From: an uncultured Eubacteriales bacterium
Lineage (GTDB): Bacteria; Bacillota; Clostridia; Lachnospirales; Lachnospiraceae
NCBI GenBank assembly: GCA_900315305.1
Contig: OMYS01000024.1
Location: 1-40,991, forward strand
Direction: 5' to 3'
Length of the DNA stretch: 40,991 bases
The translations under genes and the position numbers were made by a program. The notes under the pieces are model-generated. The model did no database searches. It was not told where the DNA came from and saw only the letters and a list, made by a program, of their open reading frames with translations. Of the stretch, positions 16,659 through 24,259 are shown piece after piece; positions within the stretch are counted from its first letter, which is position 1; the number at the start of each line of letters is the position of its first letter.

Positions 16659-16740
16659 TACGCGCCGCCCTTGACGAGCCAGGCCGGATCGGCAGCGATG
16701 AGCCGTGAAAACCTGGCGGCCGGAGGAGTACATATGCGCC
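16641..16740 (+). repeat. Duplicated 3' end of the COG2509 gene (period 72)
   Basis: TGGCGGCCGGCGGAGTGATA at 16641 spans the stop codon. TGGCGGCCGGAGGAGTACAT at 16713 repeats it, and both are followed by GCGCC. Second copy is non-coding. Confidence 0.6.
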
Positions 16741-16765
16741 TGGTGACCGGAACGTATACAGAAAG

Positions 16766-16825
16766 AAAGAGGCCCCGCGGGCAATGCCATTTTTTCAAAT
16801 GACACCAACCGCGGGACCTCTTTTT
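16766..16825. terminator. Bidirectional terminator
   Basis: AAAGAGGCCCCGCGG (16766-16780) pairs with CCGCGGGACCTCTTTTT (16809-16825). The T-run on one end and A-run on the other serve the COG2509 gene and the minus-strand lipoprotein gene. Confidence 0.8.
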
Positions 16826-16847
16826 GGAGCAGATACCGGTCGCTTAT

Positions 16848-17489
16848 TCAGGACACGGCCGCTGAATCTACGGCACTGTCGGTTGTGGCGGATTCGGCAG
16901 CGGTATTCTGCGATTCTATCTTCGCGATTTCCTTCGCGTGTGAGTCCTTTGCGTCCTTCAGCGCTTCCTTTGCGCTGTCGTTATTCTGCAGGTACGAAAG
17001 AAACTCCGCCGCTCCGTCCGGATTGATTGCCCGGGAGAGAACGCCTGCGTAGTAGCCGCCCTCGAGCGTCACGCGCGTCGAGCTGTTGATGAGATTGTTG
17101 CGGTTCGGATTGACATCGGTGGACGACTGCTCATCGAGCGATCCGATTGCCGTCTGGTCGGCCGTGATGATGATGTCTGCACCCGCCTTGGCGATGATCT
17201 CACTTGCGAGCGTGGTGCCGGCGTCGAAATTATAGATGATCCGCACGCCGGGATGAGCCGCCTCATACTTTTTCTGTATTTTCTTGATGGCTACATCAAG
17301 CTCCGAATCGGCAAATACAATGACCTCTGCGTCGGTCGGAGCGGCCGTCGATATGGAAGAATCCGTGCTGCTTGCCGCATCCGATGCGGAAGTTTCCGAC
17401 ACGGACGATGAAGTGGAGATGGACCCGCAGGCTGTCACGGAAAATGCGAGAGCTGCTGCCATCAGAATTGCTGTCAGTTTCTTATACAT
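16848..17489 (-). CDS. ModA-like substrate-binding lipoprotein lacking its middle segment
   Basis: A 213-residue lipoprotein with a signal peptide and lipobox VTAC (Cys21), then a Ser/Thr-rich linker. Residues 55-130 (VFADSELDVAIKKIQKKYEA, later NPNRNNLI) match the first lobe of molybdate-binding ModA proteins. It then jumps to YYAGVLSRAINPDGAAEFLSYL, which matches the far end of the family. About 100 residues, much of the second lobe, are absent in frame. The tail is charged and Ala-rich. No modB or modC is next to it. Ligand binding as in ModA is unlikely without the second lobe, so this may be a decayed gene, an assembly deletion or a reused fragment. Confidence 0.7.
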   Translation of the reverse strand: MYKKLTAILMAAALAFSVTACGSISTSSSVSETSASDAASSTDSSISTAAPTDAEVIVFADSELDVAIKKIQKKYEAAHPGVRIIYNFDAGTTLASEIIAKAGADIIITADQTAIGSLDEQSSTDVNPNRNNLINSSTRVTLEGGYYAGVLSRAINPDGAAEFLSYLQNNDSAKEALKDAKDSHAKEIAKIESQNTAAESATTDSAVDSAAVS

Positions 17490-17580
17490 AAAATCCTCCT
17501 CACTGCTGGAAGCTGTGACGCCGGGCCGTGCCTACGGTCCGACACTTTGGTATTATGACAGATTCCGCGGCATTTGTCAT

Positions 17581-17637
17581 CCTGCCATGTTACAGTTCAC
17601 ACGCAACCGAAATGCGTGCGAACTGTAACCCTGCCAT
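17581..17637. repeat. Miniature palindrome flanked by 8-bp direct repeats
   Basis: Arms GTTACAGTTCACACGCA and TGCGTGCGAACTGTAAC pair with one mismatch around ACCGAAA. The palindrome is bounded on both sides by CCTGCCAT (17581-17588 and 17630-17637), which looks like a target-site duplication. The arms match the ends of the family B elements at 18270 and 19611. Confidence 0.75.
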
Positions 17638-17667
17638 AAAGTTTATGAAAATTTCATGCGCTGGAGA

Positions 17668-17696
17668 TTGGAGTGCGCAGGGGCGGATAGTACAAT
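17668..17696 (+). promoter_or_regulatory. Putative promoter for the divergent PAP2 gene
   Basis: TTGGAG at 17668-17673 and TACAAT at 17691-17696 with 17-bp spacing. A short family A derivative lies between it and the gene. Confidence 0.45.
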
Positions 17697-17702
17697 ATAT
17701 GT

Positions 17703-17750
17703 AATGATTCAGCACCTTGCGAAGCGTTCCGGGTCTGAGGTGCTGAAGCT
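17703..17750 (+). repeat. Short family A derivative
   Basis: ATGATTCAGCACC at the left, GGTGCTGAAGCTT at the right, with only GCGAAGCGTTCCG of the third hairpin between. It is an internally deleted form of the 160-bp element. Confidence 0.65.
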
Positions 17751-17779
17751 TTACAGAATCTAATAAAAGAGGTGCGGCT

Positions 17780-18241
17780 ATGCAGATACTCATGGATCTG
17801 GTCACGAACCAGGCGCTGATGTCGGCGCTCGCGGGCTGGCTCATCGCGCAGACGGCGAAAATACTCCTGGAGATCGCGAAAGGACAGTTCTCGAAGGAGC
17901 GCGTGGCCGGAGGCGGAGGCATGCCGAGCGCGCACTCGGCTACCGTTACAGCCCTTGCCACAGGAACAGCCATCACCTGCGGACTTCACAGCGCAGAATT
18001 TGCGATCGCGTTCTTCTTTGCGATCATCGTCATGTACGACGCGATGGGCGTGCGCTACGAGACGGGCGAGGAGGCGAAGGCGCTGAACAAGCTGCGGGAG
18101 CGCGACCTGAAGGAAGGCAGAGAGCCGGTCACAGATAAGAAGCTGACAGAGAAGCTCGGGCACACCCCAAAGGAAATCGCGGTCGGGTTTCTTGTCGGCC
18201 TCGGAGCTGCCATACTCGTGTGCGCGGTCATCCCCGGATAA
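17780..18241 (+). CDS. Divergent PAP2 family membrane protein (DUF212)
   Basis: A 153-residue membrane protein with three or four hydrophobic segments. GGGGMPSAHSATVTALA is the phosphatase-like motif of the divergent PAP2 group, and MYDAMGVRYETGEEAKALN is typical of DUF212. It may act on lipid or isoprenoid phosphates, but no activity can be assigned from sequence. AGAGGTG precedes the ATG. Downstream, a GAACACT/AGTGTTC hairpin at 18257-18273 lacks a T-run. Confidence 0.82.
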   Translation: MQILMDLVTNQALMSALAGWLIAQTAKILLEIAKGQFSKERVAGGGGMPSAHSATVTALATGTAITCGLHSAEFAIAFFFAIIVMYDAMGVRYETGEEAKALNKLRERDLKEGREPVTDKKLTEKLGHTPKEIAVGFLVGLGAAILVCAVIPG

Positions 18242-18269
18242 GGGCTTACCGATCCGGAACACTTCGAGT

Positions 18270-18355
18270 GTTCACACGCTATCAGACATCGGAAAGCGGT
18301 CAGCGATACTGTCCTGATATTCGCGACCGCATGCGATTCTGTATGGCGTGTGAAC
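18270..18355. repeat. Family B repeat, copy 1
   Basis: Ends GTTCACACGCTAT and ATGGCGTGTGAAC are inverted repeats. The inner CGGTCAGCGATAC and CCTGATATTCGCGACCGCA are nearly identical to the copy at 19611-19708. Non-coding. Confidence 0.7.
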
Positions 18356-18398
18356 GGTATCGGCGGGTGTGAATAATTGCCATTTTGTCATTAAGCTC

Positions 18399-18427
18399 TT
18401 TACATCAGAAACACATGGGTCTATAAT
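18399..18427 (+). promoter_or_regulatory. Promoter of the FMN riboswitch-ribU transcript
   Basis: TTTACA at 18399-18404 and TATAAT at 18422-18427, 17 bp apart, 24 bp before the first conserved riboswitch base. Confidence 0.8.
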
Positions 18428-18450
18428 GGCCTCTGTAAATACATATGGAG

Positions 18451-18615
18451 ATCTTCAGGGCGGGGCGAAATTCCCCACTGGCGGTAATCTTTCATCGAAG
18501 CGCATCTCATCTGCAAATGAAATGCGGCGATGCAAAGCGAGTCCGCGACCTGCACTACGCAGCCGAGCCGGTCAGATTCCGGTACCAACAGTACAGTCTG
18601 GATGGAAGAGGATCA
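18451..18615 (+). promoter_or_regulatory. FMN riboswitch (RFN element)
   Basis: Conserved blocks occur in order: CTTCAGGGCGGGGCGAAATT, CCCCACTGGCGGTAA, GTCCGCGAC, GCCGAGCCGGTCAGATTCCGGT and ACAGTCTGGATGGAAGAGGAT. This is the flavin mononucleotide aptamer. A terminator follows at 18635, so high FMN should stop transcription before ribU. Confidence 0.95.
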
Positions 18616-18634
18616 GAAAGCTGCGGCACTGACA

Positions 18635-18663
18635 CCCTGAGAAGAAAATTCTCAGGGTTTTTT
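18635..18663 (+). terminator. Riboswitch expression-platform terminator
   Basis: Perfect CCCTGAGAA/TTCTCAGGG stem with GAAAA loop and six T residues, directly after the FMN aptamer. Confidence 0.9.
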
Positions 18664-18665
18664 GT

Positions 18666-18824
18666 AATTATTCAGCACCCCTCGGAAAAATGATGGAATT
18701 CGGATGGAGAGCTTGCTCTTCGGACGATTTCATCATTTTCCCGAGGGGCGGACAAGCGGCGAAGCCGCTCTGTCCGCCCACAACGAGGAACGCGAAGTGT
18801 TCCGAGTCTGGGGTGCTGAATACT
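18666..18824 (+). repeat. Family A element in the ribU leader
   Basis: Full copy with ends ATTATTCAGCACC and GGTGCTGAATACTT and the three internal hairpins, lying between the riboswitch terminator and the ribU ribosome site. No reading frame. Confidence 0.85.
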
Positions 18825-18902
18825 TATGAGAGCTTTTTTTGCTGCGGCAACCCTCATGGGGATCTCCGGAACATTCGTTTTTCAAGAAAGAAGGAGATCT
18901 AT

Positions 18903-19526
18903 ATGACAGAAATTGCCAGACAGAAAACACGTGCATCCAGGTCATCAGCGGGCGTCCGCTTCGTGGCGGTCACCGGTATCCTCTCGGCGGCGGCATTTGT
19001 CCTCCAGCTGCTGGAAATTCCGCTTCCGTTCATGCCGTTCTTCATCAAGTTCGATTTTTCGGACCTTCCGGCGCTTCTCGGATCATTTGCGCTGGGTCCT
19101 GTGTGCGGCGTCGTCATCGAGCTGATCAAGAACCTGCTGCACGCCCTGTACTCGAGCTCATTTGGCGTCGGTGAAATTTCAAACTTCGTCCTCGGCGCCG
19201 TGTTCGTCGCGGTCGCGGGTGCTGTGTATGGTCACAAGAAGACGAAGAAGAGCGCGATCATCGCATCTGTCGTGGGTGCGGTCGCCATGGCCCTGATTTC
19301 ACTTCCGTCCAACCTGTTCGTCGTCTACCCGGTCTACTATCAGTTCATGCCGGAGAAGACAATCCTCGCGGCTTATCAGGCGATCATCCCGTCGATGAAG
19401 AGCGTGGCGCAGAGCCTTGTCGTCTTCAACATGCCGTTTACATTTGTGAAGGGCATGATTGATGTCGTGATCACATTCCTGATCTACAAACCGCTCTCCC
19501 CGATCCTGAAGGGATATCGCCGCTGA
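18903..19526 (+). CDS. ribU: Riboflavin ECF transporter S component
   Basis: A 207-residue membrane protein that captures riboflavin for the shared energy-coupling module. The segment LQLLEIPLPFMPFFIKFDFSDLPALLGSFALGP is typical of RibU, as are the KNLLHALYSS and SNFVLG motifs. About six hydrophobic segments. The start at 18903 follows AAGGAG. The FMN riboswitch upstream supports the substrate. The energising EcfA/EcfT genes are not in this window. Confidence 0.93.
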   Translation: MTEIARQKTRASRSSAGVRFVAVTGILSAAAFVLQLLEIPLPFMPFFIKFDFSDLPALLGSFALGPVCGVVIELIKNLLHALYSSSFGVGEISNFVLGAVFVAVAGAVYGHKKTKKSAIIASVVGAVAMALISLPSNLFVVYPVYYQFMPEKTILAAYQAIIPSMKSVAQSLVVFNMPFTFVKGMIDVVITFLIYKPLSPILKGYRR

Positions 19527-19551
19527 ATGTAAACTGAATATCAGATTTCCC

Positions 19552-19583
19552 AAGGTCCCCGTCAAGTGTCGGGGGCCTTTTTT
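19552..19583 (+). terminator. Terminator after ribU
   Basis: AAGGTCCCCG / CGGGGGCCTT stem with TCAAGTGT loop and a T-run. Confidence 0.85.
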
Positions 19584-19610
19584 ACTGTATAAAACCCGCC
19601 CGCAGTGCAC

Positions 19611-19708
19611 GTTACAGTCCACACGCCACCAGACCTCGGTGAACGGTCAGCGATACCGCCCTGATATTCGCGACCGCATGCGACTTTGGATGGCGTGTGA
19701 ACAGTGAC
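19611..19708. repeat. Family B repeat, copy 2
   Basis: Ends GTTACAGTCCACACGCCA and TGGCGTGTGAACAGTGAC are imperfect inverted repeats. The interior matches copy 1 (CGGTCAGCGATACC, CTGATATTCGCGACCGCA). No target duplication is evident. With the terminator it fills the 300-bp gap before mscL. Confidence 0.7.
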
Positions 19709-19727
19709 ACCGCGCCCTCCCGACGTC

Positions 19728-19757
19728 TTGCCGATCTGTGCATTTGTAGTGTATAAT
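19728..19757 (+). promoter_or_regulatory. mscL promoter
   Basis: TTGCCG at 19728-19733 and TATAAT at 19752-19757, 18 bp apart, about 70 bp before the mscL start, which has GGAGG upstream. Confidence 0.6.
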
Positions 19758-19828
19758 CACTTGATGGACAGACAGCCGGCGGTGGCGGAAGACAGGCCGG
19801 CAGATTATGTGCGAGGAGGCATTGGTAT

Positions 19829-20269
19829 ATGGCAGATGACAAAAAGAAGAAAGGGTTCTTCCAGGAATTCAAGGAGTTCATTTCCCGCGGAAATGTCATG
19901 GACATGGCAGTCGGTATCATCATCGGCGGGGCATTCACGGCGATCGTAAATTCTCTCGTGGATGATATCATCAGCCCGCTTCTGGGACTGTTCGGAAATA
20001 TGAATTTCGACCAGCTGACAGCAAAGATCGGCGGAGTGACGCTGACATACGGCAAGTTTGTCACAGCGGTCATCAATTTTCTTCTGATTGCGCTTGTGCT
20101 GTTCTGCATCATCAAGACGTTGAACAAGGCGAGCGAGAGCGCAAAGAAGCTGACAGGGCACGAGGACAAGCCGGCAGCACCGACAACGAAGATCTGCCCG
20201 TACTGCAAGTCTGAGATCCCGATCGACGCGACACGCTGCCCGCACTGCACATCACAGCTCGACAAGTGA
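19829..20269 (+). CDS. mscL: Large-conductance mechanosensitive channel with zinc-ribbon tail
   Basis: A 146-residue channel that opens under membrane tension to release solutes. FKEFISRGNVMDMAVGIIIGGAF and NSLVDDIISPLLG are hallmark MscL segments, with a second membrane helix near residue 85. The C-terminus carries a zinc-ribbon of two C-x2-C pairs (CPYCKSEIPIDATRCPHC) not found in the classical E. coli protein. This tail form is common in Firmicutes. Its 3' end is followed by decayed tandem copies of itself. Confidence 0.95.
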   Translation: MADDKKKKGFFQEFKEFISRGNVMDMAVGIIIGGAFTAIVNSLVDDIISPLLGLFGNMNFDQLTAKIGGVTLTYGKFVTAVINFLLIALVLFCIIKTLNKASESAKKLTGHEDKPAAPTTKICPYCKSEIPIDATRCPHCTSQLDK

Positions 20270-20420
20270 GCTGAGGGCAGCGCAGACAAAGTACTGCATG
20301 GCACAACTTGACAAGTGAGTCGAAGATTGCACAGATCATGTCTGCGCATGGAAGACGGCAAGCGGAGGATGGCTCGCACATCACAGCCTGATGTGTGAGC
20401 TGTGCAGGGCACAGGGCGCT
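20244..20420 (+). repeat. Tandem copies of the mscL 3' end (period 49)
   Basis: ACTGCACATCACAGCTCGAC-AAGTGAG at 20244 recurs as ACTGCATGGCACAACTTGAC-AAGTGAG at 20293, both ending in a QLDK-stop reading. A more decayed copy with GCACATCACAGC and GTGAGCT lies near 20375-20402. Between mscL and the next gene nothing else is seen. Confidence 0.7.
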
Positions 20421-20425
20421 CTTTT
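20397..20425 (+). terminator. Possible terminator before the sigma-like gene
   Basis: GAGC-TGTGC / GCACA-GGGC-GCTC imperfect stem followed by TTTTT. Confidence 0.4.
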
Positions 20426-20471
20426 TGCGGACGAAACCACAGTCATGAAGGGTAAGATAGGAGACTGACGA

Positions 20472-20996
20472 ATGAAAGAAGCCAGAAAACTGGGACTCAC
20501 GGAAGAATTTATGCCGGAGGTCGAGGAGATCGCGAAGGAAGTATCGGACGGGACCGTGCCGATGGAGGACCTGATCCAGGAGGGCTACGTGGGCCTCATG
20601 GAGGGAATTGCCGAGCTTGATCAGGAGGGCGGCAGCGGCGATGAGGACGACTTCGGCACGTTCAGCGGCTACGACGACGGCGGACTTTCGACAGAGGAGG
20701 TCATGCGCGGCGCAATCCGGAAGGCTCTGGAGCGTGCGCAGAAGGAGGCGGCTGCCCTCAAGAAGAAGGATGACCGCGTTATCGTTCAGGTCGAGATGTT
20801 AAATGAGAGCATCAGCAAGCTGACGGATGAGCTCGGAAAGAAGCCGACCATCGATGAGATCGCCAATGATCTCCGCATTCCGCAGGATAAGGTGCTGGAT
20901 ATCCTGAAGCTGACCGGCGAGGACATCGATGCTGAGGACAGGGCTGCAAATGCTGTCCCGGAGGATGAGAAAGATACAGACAGCGGGAGCCATTGA
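20472..20996 (+). CDS. Sigma-70-like protein without region 4
   Basis: A 174-residue protein. LIQEGYVGLMEGIAELD, then FGTFSGY and MRGAIRKALERA resemble sigma region 2, but the core is shortened and rich in Gly and Asp. SISKLTDELGKKPTIDEIANDLRIPQDKVLDIL is a good region 3 match. Region 4, which contacts the -35 box, is absent, and the tail is acidic. It may be a modified sigma, an accessory factor or a remnant. AGGAGA lies upstream of the ATG. It does not appear frameshifted. Confidence 0.7.
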   Translation: MKEARKLGLTEEFMPEVEEIAKEVSDGTVPMEDLIQEGYVGLMEGIAELDQEGGSGDEDDFGTFSGYDDGGLSTEEVMRGAIRKALERAQKEAAALKKKDDRVIVQVEMLNESISKLTDELGKKPTIDEIANDLRIPQDKVLDILKLTGEDIDAEDRAANAVPEDEKDTDSGSH

Positions 20997-21070
20997 GGGA
21001 TGACGGCATCATGCAGACGGCGGAAGCCGGTGACGGAAGGCGGCACTGAGGGCCGATAGTACATGCGGCA
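20988..21070 (+). repeat. Duplicated 3' end of the sigma-like gene (period 53)
   Basis: GAGCCATTGAGGGATGACGG spans the stop; GGCGGCACTGAGGGCCGATA repeats it 53 bp later, followed in both by a CATGC(A/G)G(A/C) block. The remainder of the gap to 21152 holds nothing recognised. Confidence 0.5.
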
Positions 21071-21151
21071 GTTTCTGACAGACGGCCGGGCCTTTCGTAT
21101 GGCAGATGACAGCGGACCTGACAGCACGGACATGATTCGGGAGTCGACTGA

Positions 21152-21730
21152 ATGGAAGAGAAGAAGGATATTGAACACGAGCTGGCGCGGAGCCTCAAGG
21201 AGCTTGCGGTCAGGGAGCCGTTCGAAAAGATCACAATCAAGCAGATTACGGACGGGGCGGGCGTGATCCGGGTCACGTTCTACAATCATTTTCAGGACAA
21301 ATATGATCTCCTCGAGTGGATTGTGAGGACGGAGATTCTGGAGCCGGTCCGCATTCTGATCAACAACAAAATGTTCCGCGAGGCGCTGATCCTCATTTTC
21401 AGCAATCTGAAGAAGGACCAGGAGTTTTACGAACACGTCGTAAAGCTCGAGGGCCAGAATTCATTTGAAGAAATTTCATATAAGTCGATCCGGAATATGC
21501 TGTACAGTCTGTACCGGGACGAGGGCGCGGCGAAGCGGCTCGAGAAGCATCCGTGGATGACGCTCGACTATGTGGCGGACTATTACGCAAATTCAATGAA
21601 TTTTGTCGTAATGTACTGGATCCGCTCAGGCATGCAGGCAAGTCCGGAGGAAATGGAGACAATCTACGAGTATATTGCGACGCGCTCGATGTGGGACGTG
21701 CTCGAGGAGTTCCGGGGCGGGAAGACATAA
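21152..21730 (+). CDS. TetR/AcrR family transcriptional regulator
   Basis: A 192-residue repressor-type protein. The N-terminal helix-turn-helix reads FEKITIKQITDGAGVIRVTFYNHFQDKYDLL, a standard TetR DNA-binding pattern. The C-terminal ligand/dimer domain is of the kind seen in regulators next to MMPL and YhgE/Pip genes. It sits directly before the MMPL exporter and heptad-repeat gene in the same direction, so it likely controls them. The ligand is unknown. GGGAG lies upstream of the start. Confidence 0.85.
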   Translation: MEEKKDIEHELARSLKELAVREPFEKITIKQITDGAGVIRVTFYNHFQDKYDLLEWIVRTEILEPVRILINNKMFREALILIFSNLKKDQEFYEHVVKLEGQNSFEEISYKSIRNMLYSLYRDEGAAKRLEKHPWMTLDYVADYYANSMNFVVMYWIRSGMQASPEEMETIYEYIATRSMWDVLEEFRGGKT

Positions 21731-21771
21731 CGGCAGAGCGGATGCTCTGTGAATAGACAGGCGCCGCCTGA

Positions 21772-21795
21772 TGAACAGTTTTACCGAATTGTTCA
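21772..21795. promoter_or_regulatory. Candidate TetR operator
   Basis: TGAACAGTT and AATTGTTCA are inverted with one mismatch and a 6-bp spacer, in the gap between the TetR gene and the MMPL gene. Length and position suit a TetR site but no promoter is clear beside it. Confidence 0.4.
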
Positions 21796-21846
21796 AAACG
21801 ATGTATACAAACGGCCGGGTTTGTCAATCCGGCCGGAACATGGCCA

Positions 21847-21882
21847 GGGGTTTGAATATGTGAATATTCAGCCCCTTTTTTT
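21847..21882 (+). terminator. Terminator between TetR and MMPL genes
   Basis: GGGGTTTGAATAT / ATATTCAGCCCC with a GTGA loop and seven T residues. A second hairpin, CGGCCGGGTT/AATCCGGCCG, precedes it at 21812-21835. Confidence 0.75.
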
Positions 21883-21950
21883 ATACTCGATTTGCGCGCG
21901 AAAAGTGCGCATGTTTATTGAATGGACTTTTGACTGGAGGGAAGAAGGGT

Positions 21951-24221
21951 ATGCAGAATTTCGGCAAAGCGGTCGTGAAGGCGAGATATGTCATTCTCGT
22001 CGTCGCATTTCTTCTCCTGATCCCGTCTCTCATCGGATACAAGGCGACGCGTATCAACTACGATATGCTGACGTATCTGCCGAGTACGATCGACACGATG
22101 AAGGGACAGAAGATTCTGGAGGATGATTTCGGAACTGGCGCGATCTCCATGGTGATCGTGGAGGGGAAGAGCGACAAGGAAGTCGTCGCTCTGAAAAAGA
22201 AGATAGAAAAAGTAGACCATGTCAAGAAGGTACTCTGGTATGACAGCTTCGCGGATATTTCCGTCCCGAAGGAGCTGCTGCCAAAGAAGCTGGAGGACGC
22301 ATTTGTCAACGGCGACGCGACGCTGATGGCGGTCACCTTTGACACAGCGACATCTGACGATGAGACGATGAACGCAGTCGTCAAGATCCGGAAGCTGCTC
22401 GACAAGGACTGCTACCTGCAGGGCGTCACAGCCGTCCTTCAGGACACAAAGGAGCTTGCCGAGAAGGAGGAGCCGACATACGTCGGACTCGCTGTCCTGC
22501 TTGCGACGGTCGTCACCGCGCTCAGCATGGATACGTTCCTTGCGCCGATCATGTTCCTCATTTCCATTGGCATGGCGATCCTCTATAACCTCGGCACGAA
22601 TATCTTCATGGGACAGATTTCGTACGTCACGAAGGCGCTGGCCGCTGTTCTGCAGCTCGGCGTCACGATGGACTACTCAATCTTCCTGTGGCACAGCTTC
22701 AAGGAGAATGAGGCCCTGAAGCCGGGCGACCCGAAGGGCGCGATGGCGAAGGCGATCAACGCGACGCTGCAGTCGGTCATCGGATCCTCGATCACGACGA
22801 TCGCAGGCTTCGCGGCGCTGTGCTTCATGTCATTTACCTTCGGCCGCGACGTCGGTATCGTCATGATGAAGGGTGTCGCATTCGGTGTCATCTCCTGCGT
22901 CACGATCCTTCCGTCACTGATTCTCATCAGCGAGAAGGCGATCGACAAGACGCGCCACAAGCCGCTGATGCCGAAGCTCTCAGCACTTCCAAAATGGGTG
23001 CAGAAGCATTACAAGCTGATCCTTATCCTGTTTATTGCTGTCTGGTTCCCGGCGGTCTATGGCAACAACCACTACAGCGTGTACTACAACCTTGACAAGA
23101 CGCTGCCGAAGTCTCTGCCATCCGTTCAGGCAAATGAAGAGCTCAAGGACAAGTTCGATATGAGCACGACGATGATGGTCCTGACAGACGCGAAGACATC
23201 ATCGAAGAACACAAATGACATGTGCGACGAGATGAACGACGTCAAGGGCGTCAAGTCCGTGATCGGTCTTGACTACATCATGGGCGGCGCGGTTCCGACG
23301 GATATCCTGCCGGACGATGTCACAAGCCAGCTCGAGACAGGCAACTGGAAGCTCGTGCTGATAAACAGCGCGTATAAGACCGGGTCAGATGAAGTCAATG
23401 ACCAGATCGATCAGCTGAAGGCGATTGTCAAGAAATATGATTCCAAGGGAATGCTGATCGGCGACGCGCCCTGCACGAAGGACCTCGTTCAGATCTCGAA
23501 CCACGATTTCAATATCGTCAACTGGGTATCGATCATCATCATCGCAGTGATCATTGCATTTGTCTTCAAATCGATCTCACTGCCGTTCCTGCTGGTCCTT
23601 CTCATCGAGTGCGCGATCTTCATCAACCTCGGTATTTCCTACTACATAGGAACGCCGCAGCCGTTCATCGCGTCGACCGTTATCGGAACCATTCAGCTGG
23701 GATCAACCGTCGACTACGCGATCCTGATGACGAGCCGGTATCAGACCGAACGGTACTCAGGAAAGCCGAAGAAGGAAGCCATTGAAATCGCACACAGGAC
23801 ATCGACCAGAAGTATCCTGTGCTCCGGATTTACATTTTTCGCGGCATGCTTCGGAGTCGGACTGTACTCCAATATCAGCCTGATCTCCTCGCTGTGCACG
23901 CTGCTTGCCCGCGGCGCTCTGATCAGTATGGTCGTGGTTATCACCGTGCTGCCGGCGCTCCTGATGGCATTTGATCCGATCATCATCCGGACGAGCATCG
24001 GCTTTGTCCCGTCGAAGAAGACGAGACGCCAGGCAAGAATGGAGAGACGGGCCGCACAGGCTACCGCAGCAAATGGCAGGCAGACAGAGGCAGCCCATGC
24101 GGAAATGAATGCCCCGACGGTAAGCAAAGGCGTAGAAACAGAAGGTAAAGGCATCGAAGACAGCAGGAAGCCGGGAGCCTCTTCAGGGAGGACATCAGGC
24201 GGAACGCATACGCAGGTATAA
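21951..24221 (+). CDS. MMPL/RND-type membrane exporter
   Basis: A 756-residue transporter with the two-fold RND/MMPL layout. Helix 1 is near residue 10, followed by an external domain, a block of five helices (about 185-340), then a second external domain and a second helix block (about 525-690). LQLGVTMDYSIFLWHSF and IQLGSTVDYAILMTSRY are the paired Asp-Tyr motifs in helix 4 of each half that carry proton coupling. The start at 21951 is chosen because GGAGGGAAG precedes it. The tail is soluble and basic/Ala-rich. It is followed 38 bp later by the heptad-repeat protein. Cargo unknown, perhaps lipids or envelope proteins. Confidence 0.9.
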   Translation: MQNFGKAVVKARYVILVVAFLLLIPSLIGYKATRINYDMLTYLPSTIDTMKGQKILEDDFGTGAISMVIVEGKSDKEVVALKKKIEKVDHVKKVLWYDSFADISVPKELLPKKLEDAFVNGDATLMAVTFDTATSDDETMNAVVKIRKLLDKDCYLQGVTAVLQDTKELAEKEEPTYVGLAVLLATVVTALSMDTFLAPIMFLISIGMAILYNLGTNIFMGQISYVTKALAAVLQLGVTMDYSIFLWHSFKENEALKPGDPKGAMAKAINATLQSVIGSSITTIAGFAALCFMSFTFGRDVGIVMMKGVAFGVISCVTILPSLILISEKAIDKTRHKPLMPKLSALPKWVQKHYKLILILFIAVWFPAVYGNNHYSVYYNLDKTLPKSLPSVQANEELKDKFDMSTTMMVLTDAKTSSKNTNDMCDEMNDVKGVKSVIGLDYIMGGAVPTDILPDDVTSQLETGNWKLVLINSAYKTGSDEVNDQIDQLKAIVKKYDSKGMLIGDAPCTKDLVQISNHDFNIVNWVSIIIIAVIIAFVFKSISLPFLLVLLIECAIFINLGISYYIGTPQPFIASTVIGTIQLGSTVDYAILMTSRYQTERYSGKPKKEAIEIAHRTSTRSILCSGFTFFAACFGVGLYSNISLISSLCTLLARGALISMVVVITVLPALLMAFDPIIIRTSIGFVPSKKTRRQARMERRAAQATAANGRQTEAAHAEMNAPTVSKGVETEGKGIEDSRKPGASSGRTSGGTHTQV

Positions 24222-24259
24222 CTGAGGACAAAGCCCGCATCAGAAAGGGAGCAGATATT

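Noticed and set aside
20293..20460. A small gene after mscL encoding a CxAQLDK-type end
   Set aside because: The stretch is a decayed copy of the mscL 3' end without a start or ribosome site.
19829..21112. ATGGCAGATGACA occurs both at the mscL start and near 21099
   Set aside because: Only 13 bases are shared and the flanks differ; no open frame continues at the second place. Judged coincidence.
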